Positions 22,274 through 31,587 of a stretch of DNA of 31,587 nt are shown here, one piece after another. Made by a program: the position numbers and the translations under genes. Every line of letters starts with the position of its first letter. Position 1 is the stretch's first letter. The notes under the pieces were generated by a model. The model was not told the DNA's origin, made no database searches, and saw nothing but the letters and a program-made list of their open reading frames with translations. Source of the DNA: Auxenochlorella pyrenoidosa (lineage: Eukaryota > Chlorophyta > Trebouxiophyceae > Chlorellales > Chlorellaceae); contig KQ481983.1 in the NCBI GenBank assembly GCA_001430745.1, forward strand, positions 2,893,500 to 2,925,086. The letters are read 5' to 3'.

Positions 22274-24255
22274 TCAGGCTTTCTTAGCCCGCTTGCTGGG
22301 GCTGCCTGCTGCACCGCCTGCTGCCGCCTTCTGCTTGCTGCCGCTTCCACCTGCTGCCGCCTTCTTCTTGCTGCCGCTGCTGCCGCTGCTGCCGGCTGCC
22401 GCCTTGTGCTTGCCTCCACTGGCCGCCGTCTTGCCCTCGAGCCGCGCCCGCGCAGCGAGGAAGTCCTCCTCGGAAGGGATGTTCTCAATGTCCCCGCCCA
22501 TTTGCCGCATCAGCGCCCCCAGCACGCCGCCGCCGCCGCCCATGCGTGCCAGCGCGCCGCCCTGCCGCCCACGGATGGCTGCCACCAGCGCCGCCTCGTC
22601 GCCGCCGCTGCTCTTGCCTGCCTTCTTGCCCTTGCTGCCCGCCTTGCCCGCGCCGGCCCCTGGCTTGGGGCGCGGCCTGGCTGCCACGCGCTTGGCCCAG
22701 GAGGCATACTTTGCAAAGGAGGGCACCTCCTTGGCCTGGATGGCCGCGTCCAGCAGGTCCATGAAGCGGTGCGAGTCGGCGCCCTCGTCGCTGCACATCA
22801 CCCACTCAAACACCTGCGGGGTGGGCAAGGGCATGGCAGCGTAGGTGGTTGCTGCAGCAGCAACCTTGCATGTCCTGTCCAGCACCTGCACGCTTTGGGA
22901 CACAGCTTGGTGCTCACTGCGCGGCGTCTGTGTTACAAAGAGAGCTGCATGGCTGGCATGGACGCACCCCGCAAAGCAGCACCACCTTAGCAGCTGCGCA
23001 GACATCCCCTGCGGATGCACGGAGCCTCTCCCCTAGCCCCCCGCCCTGCAGCGCCCCACCTTGGCCATATCCCCTTTGAACTGGCGGTAGTACTTGAGCA
23101 GCTCGGCGCGCTCCTCCTCGCCGCCCCGGAACCGCTCGTGGAAGGCGTGCAGGTCATCCTCGGTCACCTGGGGGCGGAAGGGGCGAGGAGAGCAGGGGCA
23201 GGTGGAGGGGCAGCGCGGCGCGTGCTTGGCAAGCAAGCTACTGCATGCAGGGTGGTTTGTGTGTGTGTGTGGTGGGGGGTGGGGGGGGGGCGGAGGGGCA
23301 TGCGCACGCGCGCGCGCAGCAAGGACTGATCAGCGCTGCAACTACACGCAGCCACGCCATTCCGCCGCCAGCCCCCTACAAAATGTGTGCGTCTCCAGTC
23401 CCTGCTAATCGTCTCCTCTCCCTGACGCCCGTGACGAGCCATCCTGGCATTGCAGACCATGGTGGCCTGCCTCATGCTCAGCTGGCCGGGCTTCGCCCTA
23501 GAATGGAAGCTCTGGCCCCCCCAGCTTGAGCGCTTGCTCACCGGCGCATACATGGAGCGGTAGAACTCGTACAGCGCATTGAACTGCTCGCCCGCCAACT
23601 CCTCCGAATCCTCAATGCTGCCCGTTTGGTCGTACACTTTGCGCCTGGAGTGGGTGGGGAGGCAACGCGGCAGCGAGGTGAGCAAAAGCGGCATGTGGGG
23701 CGAGCGCAGGGGCCAGCAGGTGCGAGGGAGGCCCTATGCCGTGCGTCAGTACCAGGTGGCACAGACCAGCTAGGTGGCAATCCGAAAGACCTGGCACTTG
23801 GCCAGTCTGTGCAGCCGGGGATGCCCGCCCGGCTCCCAGCACCTCGGCCCTGGTGGGCTGGCGCAGCAGGCAGCTCACTTGTCTGGGTCGCTGAGGATGC
23901 CATACACCTTCTGCAGCGTCTGGAACTTCTCCACCGCGCTCGCGTCCCCGGGGTTCTTGTCGGGGTGCAGCGCCAACGCCAACTTACGGAAAGCCTTGCG
24001 AATCTCCTCCTGCAGGCCGAGGCAGCGAGGTGCAGGGGAAAAGATTGCGCAGGATGTGAGCAATAAAATTAGACCGTCGCACAGGGCCGCTGGGCAGCCT
24101 CCACCACGTGGCGGAGAGAAGCAAAATGGAACGCAAGCCGTTGGCCTCGGGCCAGGTCAGGCGGCGTTTGGAGCGGCGGCGCTGGCGGGCACCTGGCTGG
24201 CGGCGCGCTCCACGCCCAGCGCCTCGTACAGCGTCTTGCCCTTGAGGTCCACCAT
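22274..24255 (-). CDS. DNAJC9-like J-domain co-chaperone
   Basis: HSP70 co-chaperone of the DNAJC9 type; the animal protein also handles histones H3-H4 in the nucleus. Minus exons: 24255-24193, 24009-23879, 23644-23542, 23167-23060, 22813-22274; 945 nt, 314 aa, exact frame. The J domain begins almost at the N-terminus ([13 protein letters not shown]) with the HPD motif at about 36-38 ([10 protein letters not shown]) and ends with [19 protein letters not shown]. Next comes the DNAJC9-specific region: [18 protein letters not shown], a Phe/Arg/Glu-rich helix and [11 protein letters not shown]. Then [20 protein letters not shown], and a C-terminal Lys/Ala/Gly/Ser-rich tail with SPSKRAKKA at the end, which could act as a nuclear signal. 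The J-domain match is certain; the DNAJC9 subfamily call rests on the middle region and length. Divergent from the large C2 protein gene. Confidence 0.9.
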
Positions 24256-24787
24256 CCTTGCAGATGGTCAGGGGCCGCTCGAGGAGCAAAGGAGAGCGGG
24301 GCCGAGGCGGAGCTTGAAGCTGAGAGCCTCGGGGTAGGCGAGGACCCCTTGGATCAGAGATACAGAGTCGGAACGTGGCAACAGTAATGGAGTGGGCCTA
24401 CGCGCGAGCAAGAGCAACTTTGCGCCCAGCATCCTCAGCAGCAGGACATAGCCACTCGCCCCTAGCCCTTGAGCTGTGCACCGGCGATAACTTGCGGCCG
24501 CAGCCTGGCGTCCAACCCACCAGGCTGCCTGAAGCTGCTCACGGCTGTTGGCGTGGTCTGCCGCTTCTGGCGATGCAGCGCAGCTCTGTGTCCGCATAAC
24601 AGCAGCACATTCAAAGGCGGGCGATGTGGGGCGGCGGGCGCAGGGGCCCCGACGCCTCCCCGCCGCAGCTGGGCCAGCCTCCCGGGCAGCAGGGCCTGGG
24701 GCGGCGCGGGCGGAAGCCTGCATGGGTGAGGAACGCCTCGGAAGGGATCGGCAGGGGTTCTGGCTGCTGCGCTTGCCGTTGTTGCAG
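24256..24787. promoter_or_regulatory. Divergent 5' region, DNAJC9-like and C2-protein genes
   Basis: About 530 bases before the first supported exon of the C2-protein gene. Probably both promoters and 5' UTRs. An ATG at 24722 followed directly by a GT donor (ATGG|GTGAGG) could make a four-base first coding exon that joins in frame at 24788, but this is weak. Confidence 0.35.
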
Positions 24788-27700
24788 CTCCCTGCTCTGC
24801 CGGCCCCCGCCTCGACCGTGCACTCACCCTTGTGCCCTGCGCTTGCCCACACTCCTCATCCGCCCAGGCTGACTCGTGGCAGCAACCGCAGCAGCAACAG
24901 CTTCCCCCGGGCATTGTAGCCGGCTTTGGGGGCTTTGGACAGGCAAGTTGCTCGGCGTTGGGCCGCACTTGTTAGGGCACAGCTGGTTGCCTTGACCATC
25001 TCCTCCTATCATTTGGTGCACTCAAAATGCCATCCTCCTTGACGGGCATTTGCAGGCCGATGTTGGGGCCGGCCTTGAGGAGGAGGATGCCTCTAGCCGA
25101 GCCTCTTCGCCTGCCAAGTCGCCCTTGCTGGGGGCTCAGCAAGGCCAGCAGGGCTCTCCCTTTCTAGACCAGGACGACCGGCCGCTGGCCCAGCAGCCGC
25201 CTGGAGCGCGGGCCGCTGCGCGACTGTCACAGCAGGGCCTGGGCGGCGGCAGCCAACCGCCGCAGCTGCAGGTCGCCTTTGATGGCAGCGGGGGCGCGGC
25301 AGCAGCTGCGGCAGCGGCAGCAGGGCTGGATCTGCAGCAGACGCTGCGCCGGCCGGCCTCGCCTCTCGGCCGTCGGCCGGGTCTGCCGAACTGGCAGGCA
25401 GATGAGGCGGCAGCGGCGGCGCCATGCTCGGGCGGCCTGGGTGGGCGCAGCACGCCACCAACCCGGCTCTTCAGCGGTGGCGGTGGCGGCCTGGGCGGTG
25501 GAGGCGGTGGGCTGTTTGGCGGCGGCGCAGCGCCGTCTGACCCCGTCACCTACCAGATGCAGGCACAGCTCGATGGGGATGGCGTGCCAAACATGGGAGA
25601 GGTGCAGGATGACGGCGGCCTAAGCGGCGGGCCCGGCCTTCCGCGTTCACAGTCTGCTGCTGCAGCTGCAGCGCAGCAGGCATCAGCAGCGCAGCAGCCG
25701 TGGCACATCCCAGCTGTGCACAATGGCGGCACCCCCGGTAGCGCCAGTCGCCGCCGCGTTAGCGGCGTTGGCGAGGTGTCTGCGGGCGGCACCAAGCGCG
25801 GCTTGCCAGACAAGAAGCCCGGCGCAGCCTTCAAGCTAGGCAAACGGTCGGCCTACCTGAAGTACCTGGCGTACGAGGTGGGCGGAGGTGCAGCAGGGCT
25901 GAGTGGCTGCAGACATGGAATGTTATTTGTGAGCGTCACAAGCTGCTGACGCAAGCTCTCTTTGGGCTTGCCAGTTTGTGTTCAGGCAGTTTGCTTTCTC
26001 CAAAAACGTACAGTAGCCTGCGTTCACTCAAATCGTCTGTTTTCCGCCTGCAGGGCTGCTGGCAGCTATGCCTGGAGGAGCTGCTGAGTGGCAGCGACGC
26101 CACTGCCACCACCTTCCTGGCCAATGGCTGCGGCTCGCTTAAAAAGGCGTTGGGCGTGGAGCCACTGTTCCTCACCCCCTACTCTGCCGACCCCAGCCTG
26201 TACACCCAGGACGGCATGCAGTGCATTTGGTGCGGGTACCAGGGCTGCATGCAGCGCATGTGTGCCCTGCCTTGTGCAGGGAGCTGTTGACGGCTTGCTG
26301 CTGCGTGGTGCTGCAAAGTTTGTGCCTTGTTCCCAGAGCTGCTGGCCAGCCAACCCGGCCCCCAGAACTGCGTCCCCACCCAGCATGCCTGGCACCCCTG
26401 GGCCTCTTGCAGGGATGACCGAGAGGACGTGGTGCTGGCGGCAGAGGTGGAGCTGGACAGCACCCCGGTGCCCAGCCAGGCCGACGTGCTGCAGCAGCAG
26501 CTGCTGGCCAAGCAGCAGGCGGAGCTGGAGGAGTACCAGCGGGAGCTGGAGCGGGAGGCGCGGCGGGAGGCACGCGAGATGCGGCGGCTGGAGCGCGAGG
26601 TGCAGCAGCAGCAGCGCCAGCTGGCGCGGGGCCAGCCCGAACCTCTGGCACGCGTCAGTGGCGGCAGCGGCAGCGCGCTGGTGCCAGGCCCGGCGCTGGA
26701 GGTGACAGTCATGCGTGTCGTAGGCTGCGACGTGCTGACCAGCGGGCTGACGGGGCGGGACTTCACGGTCATCACCTATGCCGGCAGCCGGGCAGGTCAG
26801 TTTGGGAGTGGCAGGGTACGGGCATGGCTTGTGAAAATTTTGGAGCAAAAAGGGGCAGGATGCTGGGCCTGCACTGCAACATCAGCTTTGCATATGCAGG
26901 TTTACACCTGCACATGGCACTATTACCTCAACTCTCTGCACTGCCTGCGCCTCGCAATGCAGACGGGCGCACCGCCCACACCAAGATTGGCAGCGACGGC
27001 AACGCCCACGACCAGCAGGTGGTGCGCCTGCCAGCCGAGGGCGGCCAGCAGCAGACCTTCACCGCCGAGCTGCACGTGGACGGGCAGTCCATGGCGCTGG
27101 GCACGGTGCAGGTGGCCGAGCTGCACAAGGTGGGTGGGCTGGCTGGGGCGGGGTTGGAGCACTCCCAGTGGTAGCATGGCAGCAGGGTGGAATCCGGCCT
27201 GCAGGACAGCCCTTGGAGAAAATGAACCCTGGTTGGCTGCCTGCGCGGCATGCAATTCGCGATTCTTGTCACAGCACTCCTGACATGTGTGCCACCGCGC
27301 ACCCTGTGCCCCTGTGCAGATTGCCAACCAGGGCGACAACCCCATGCTGGACACGCCGCCCCCGTCTGGCTTCCTCAAGGCCATCTTCCCCTGCCTGCGC
27401 AAGGGCAGCGGCGGCGGGCAGGGCAGCATGGCCTGGGTGAAGCTGGTGGACGATGAGGGCCGGGTGGCGGGACACGCGGTGCTGTCGGCCCGCATCTCCA
27501 TGGCCATGCTGGGCGGCACGGTGCGTCGACATCAGGCCAAGCCCGGCAGGGTGGTTGGGAGGGGCGCCCTCATGGCAGTGGCAGCAGTGTGCAGCATGGC
27601 TGTTGGTGGGCACGCCCACGCACCCTGTGTACCTCGACCTGCATAGGCCCCTGGGCTGTTCCCCTCCTTGCTGCCCTCCCACCAGTCACTCTCCTTGCCC

Positions 27701-30700
27701 CTCTGTGTCGTCGCGCAGGGGCTGATGGGTCCGCCCTCGCAGCGCTCTGCGCCAGCTCTGTCAGAGGAGACGCTCAGCATCAACGAGGCAGACTTCCCGG
27801 TGCCGCCGCCCATCCCCCGCTCAGCCCCCATGGTGGTGCCGCCCGAGGCATCGCCCATGCCTGCACGGCCGGCAGCACCGCTCCCGGGCTTCCCCATCAC
27901 GCCCGCCACCGGCGGCAAAGGGCCTGCCACAGCAACCGGCGGGTACCTCCAGGTGGGTGACTGGCGCGCTGCCTTGGTGTGCATGCGTTGGTTGCTGCTG
28001 CTCATGGTGTGTCCACTTATCGACAAGACTTAACGGTGGCAGCTGCACCTTGGGCCACAACTCCTCCTCTGGTTCTGCCCCTATCTTTGCCGCAGGTGTC
28101 GAGCCTGCAGGTATACGACGAACTGCTCGAGTCGGCGCTGCGTGCAGTGGGTGCGGGGCCGCGCAACCTCGCGCTGCATGGCCCCTGGCTCTGGCTGCTC
28201 GATCGCTTCTGCGAGGCGTACGCGGTGGGCCGCAACTACGCTCGGCTCAGGCAAGCTTGGCGGGCCTGTTCCTGCTGTGCTGCCGTGCGCTGGTAGAGGT
28301 GACAGTGTATACGTCTGCTGCAGCACATTCCATTTTGTTGATCCCAGCGACAGGCGCATTCACGAATTTGTGCCCTCCTCTGTCCATCCTTGCCACGCAG
28401 CTACCTCAAGTGGGTGGTGCGCCCCGACAATGCCACCCTCACCGCCGACTGCTTCGACGTGCTGCTGCGCGACATGGTGGCGCTGCAGCAGGCGGCAGCA
28501 GTTGATGGGCTGTCCAGCGGAGAGCTGGGCGTGCAGGCACAGGTGAGCTGGCTCCGGGTGGCACTCTGCCCGGCTTCCCTGAGCAGCCGCCTGCACCCTC
28601 ATCAGCAGCTCGTGGCAAGACAGGTATCATGCCATGTATTTGTGGAGCATTCTGGGTGCGTCATGTGCTGCCTGGCATCTCTGCAGGTGTCTGGCCGCAT
28701 CGAGGAGCTGCTGCACACCGCCTTTGAGAACTACTTCATGCTGAGCGAGGAGACAGCCAGCGGCATGATGGACGGCGCGCTGGCGGTGCGCTCAGGCATC
28801 CCAGCTGTGCTGCGCCCCGCGGTGCACCTCTTCAGTGAGTTGAGGGGGTGGCCGGGCTGGGCTTGCACAAGGTTGTCAAACTGCTCTCGGTCGGGGTGCA
28901 GACAAGACAAGCTGTTGCGCCCTGCCCACCGCCTCAACACCTCTCAAGACGGAACACATTCTGCCGGCCTCTCAATGCCCCCCCACCCCCACCCCACCCC
29001 CGTTCCCCCACACCCTGCCAGGCCTGGTGCGGGACGCCACCTCGGGCGTGGACCAGGAGTGGCTGCGCAAGCGGTTCCGCGTGGCCGCCTGCAAGCGCTA
29101 CCAGGCGCTGCTGACGGCGGCAGAGCTGCAGCGCCCCTCCTCCCCGCGGCGCCAGCAGGCCGACGCGCGCCAGGTGGACAGCCCCGAGGCTGTGGCGGCC
29201 TACGGCAGGCTGGAGGAGCTGTGCCGGGCCATCATGAATGAGCTGCGGGCGGACGACCAGATCCGGGACGCCCGCATCCTGCCCGCCTTTGTCAACCTGC
29301 CGGAGCTGACGGCGGTGGAGTACGTCAACGTGAGGGCCGGGGGGGCACGGGGGGGCAGTGGTGGGGGAGAGCTGGGATGTAGGGTTATGGCTTAAAGAGT
29401 TGTATCCGGGCCTGCAGGCAAACCTGCTTGCCTTGGCCTCTGGAGTCCGTGAGCTCTCTTTCACCCCCGCATTTTCACTCCCCTCTTGCACGCCTGCTTT
29501 GTTGCAGGGCATCATCAAGCACCTGGGCAAGGTGCTGTCGCGCTACCCGCCGCCCGCGCCCACAGAGGCCGCCATCCGCCTGGTGGAGGCAGTGGGCAAG
29601 CTGCAGAACTTTGTGAGTGCTGGCCGGTGCAGAGCTTCTGGGCAGGGCTTGTGCAAAGAGCAGCTGCAGGTTGTGCTGGGCCACGTGCCCCTGGCTGTCG
29701 CAGGCTGGCACCGGCTTCCCTGGCCTGGCTCGGCTAACTCCTGCCTGTGGTGACCCTCCACTGCATATGTGCTGCATGCTGTCACATGCTCCCTCACCAA
29801 CAAAGCCTCCGCCCCGCTGCACAGGTGTACCGCCACAAGTATGCAGAGGCCACCGCCCGGCTGAACAACCGCGACATCTTTGGCAAGTTTGTGCTGGAGT
29901 GGATTGCCTCGTCATCCAACCAGCTCTCGCTGCGCTGCCGCCGGCTGGAGCAGGGCGCCGCGGGCCAGCACGGCTGGCAGGAGTTTGCCTCGGACGGTGC
30001 GAGTGGGCAGTGGGAGGCCGCATGCCGGTCTGATGTCTTCTGCCGCATCTGCTCCCGCCTGCTGGCACAAGGACAAGGGGCACTCACTTGGTGCAGGGGT
30101 GCATGCCCTCGCTCCCCGGGGGTGCAGCGCCACCTGCCTACCTGGTGCCTCATCATGCCCTCCCCGCCCCCCCACCCCCACCCCCTGCGTCCCGCAGGCA
30201 AGAACAAGGTGGCGGGCCTGGTGGAGGACATGCTGAACGCGGTGCAGTCGGAGATGGGGCGGTACCAGCGCATCATCACCTACTGGCCCATGTACGGGCC
30301 CGACCTGGAGCGCGCAGTGACGGGGGCGCTGCGCGAGGCCACCATGGGCGTGTCGCGCCAGTGCGGCCTGGTGCAGATCAAGGTGCGGGGTGGGATGGGG
30401 GCTGCGAGCAGGGCATGGGGCAGTGGCCTGCAGGGCGCTGTGCGCCGGCCGCCCTCGTGTACCCGCAAGGGCGATGCTGCTGCTCCACAGTGTCGGCCCC
30501 TGTGCACCGTGCCTGCTTGGTGTGAGCATGTGCAGCTGTCTTCACCAACATTCACACCCCCTTGCCACCCTTGCCTGCAGGAGAGCGGGCAGTCGCCCGA
30601 CCCGCAGGCAGTGCAGCTGCACCGGCGGCAGCATAGCGGCAGCGACGCGGCGACGGCGCAGCGCGGCGGGCGCACGGCCTGGCGCTGGGTGCTGCAGGGC

Positions 30701-31467
30701 AGCGAGCGCGCGGTGGCCATCCCTGCCACCTACCGCGGCGCGCCCATGGTCCTGCAGCAGGGCATCAACCCCAACCAGGCGCTGCTGCTCAACAGCCTGC
30801 GCCGGCTGCTGCAGGTGTCGCCGCAGATGGAGCAGGAGCTCAAGCGCTGGTGCGCCGAGCCGCTGGCAGACTCCATGGCGGCGGGGCTGCGCTCAGCGGC
30901 CACCGCCAGCGGCGCCGCCGGCGGCGCCGAGCGCGGCGGGTCGGCGCGGCAGCACCGCGAGGCGCCCAACCTGGGGGCCCAGTTTGCCCAGCTGGTCAAG
31001 GAGCTGCGCTCTGAGTACTTTGCGGCCATCACGCTGTGCGCGGAGCGCCTGGCGTGCGAGCTGGCCAAGATGCCGGCCACCTCGGTGGTGCACCTGCTGC
31101 GGCGCGACGGCGTGTTTGCGTCCACGCAGCAGCTGTCGGCGTCGGTGGGTTGGGCCTGCGAGGGGAGGGAGGGCATGTCCAGCAGCATGGCTGGCTCCGG
31201 CCGCTGCCCAGCAGCTGGTGCTGGGCTGTTTGCACGCTGCACGCTCTGGTCAAGCCGGTGCTCTCCTGCAGCCTGACGCGCTGCTGTGCACTTGGGCCCC
31301 TCCAGCTGGTGCGCATCATGGAGGAGGTGGAGAAGCTGCTGCACTGGCTGTCCAACGTGCTGGACAACCGCGTGTTTGTGGCGCTGACGCGCGGCCTCTG
31401 GGACCTCACCTCCAAGGACGTGCTCGACTACACAGAGGACCTGCGGGAGGGCGGCGGCGGCCAGAAG
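24788..31467 (+). CDS. Large plant-type C2/coiled-coil protein (At5g65440/At4g24610-like), 3' end off window
   Basis: Matches, from memory, a conserved plant family often mislabelled as UNC-13-like or pesticidal crystal protein; function unknown, membrane traffic guessed. Exons: about 24788-24942, 25056-25877, 26054-26229, 26413-26795, 26963-27129, 27320-27520, 27719-27952, 28096-28250, 28401-28542, 28687-28834, 29022-29329, 29508-29612, 29825-29996, 30198-30382, 30581-31144, 31306-31467 onward; phases agree throughout. Order: Gln/Gly/Ala-rich disordered start; SAYLKYLAYEGCWQLCLEEL; a Glu/Arg coiled coil (26480-26630); a C2-like beta domain (LEVTVMRVVGCDVL onward); a Pro-rich linker; then helices with WLWLLDRFCEAYAVGRNYARL, LHTAFENYFMLSEE, ARILPAFVNLPEL and RVFVALTRGLWDLTSKDVL. 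Introns after 24942 and 28250 start with GC. The start codon is unresolved (in-frame stop at 24727), and the donor after 26229 could instead be at 26235. Confidence 0.75.
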
Positions 31468-31587
31468 GTGGGGACCCCCGCTGTACCCGGCTGGCTGCTG
31501 ATGGCAGAGTGTGTGTGATGGTGGTGTGGGAGGAGGGTGGGTGGGTGGAGAGAGGGTGGGGGGGTGGGGGGGCATGAGCGAAGAGGC
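31468..31587. other. Intron sequence at the right edge
   Basis: After the donor at 31468 (AAG|GTGGGG) the sequence is G-rich and shows no acceptor before the window ends. It is the start of the next intron of the C2-protein gene. Confidence 0.6.

Overview
The window looks like nuclear DNA of a green alga. It is very GC-rich and its genes are split into many short exons by introns of about 50-480 bases. TGTAA motifs, the usual chlorophyte poly(A) signal, lie downstream of several stop codons. The products are eukaryotic: a SWI/SNF subunit, a spliceosomal RING protein, a mitochondrial SCO1, a chloroplast Tic62-like protein and a plant-type C2 protein. A Chlorella-like trebouxiophyte is my inference from composition and gene structure. 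No prokaryotic operon, mobile element, CRISPR array, tRNA or rRNA was recognised.

Ten protein genes are present and strictly alternate in strand: (1) SWI3/SMARCC-like, minus, 3' part off the left edge; (2) a DGAT2-type acyltransferase with a long polytopic N-terminal extension, plus; (3) a SWSAP1-like RecA-fold ATPase, minus; (4) Yippee-like, plus; (5) an unrecognised membrane/coiled-coil Gln-rich protein, minus; (6) a Tic62-like NAD(P)-binding protein with a repeat-bearing acidic tail, plus; (7) RNF113A/Cwc24 splicing factor, minus; (8) SCO1 copper chaperone, plus, with an assembly gap; (9) DNAJC9-like co-chaperone, minus; (10) a very large plant-type C2 protein, plus, running off the right edge. 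The genes therefore form divergent pairs sharing 5' regions of roughly 0.4-0.7 kb and convergent pairs with adjoining 3' ends.

The genes do not form one pathway. They cover chromatin remodelling, lipid storage, recombination, splicing, respiratory assembly, chloroplast redox/membrane work and membrane traffic. Exon models were built by hand from GT-AG (twice GC-AG) junctions, reading-frame continuity and family similarity. For genes 3-7 and 9 the summed exon length is an exact multiple of three. Gene 2 is one base off, which points to a sequence error. Gene 8 cannot be summed because of its gap, and gene 10 has an open 5' end.

The most interesting items are the Tic62-like protein, whose tail carries three near-identical FGFGTRK(I/V)SKP motifs, each in its own exon and followed by a poly-Glu tract; the DGAT2 fused to about seven extra membrane helices with HHHG in place of HPHG; and the strict strand alternation.
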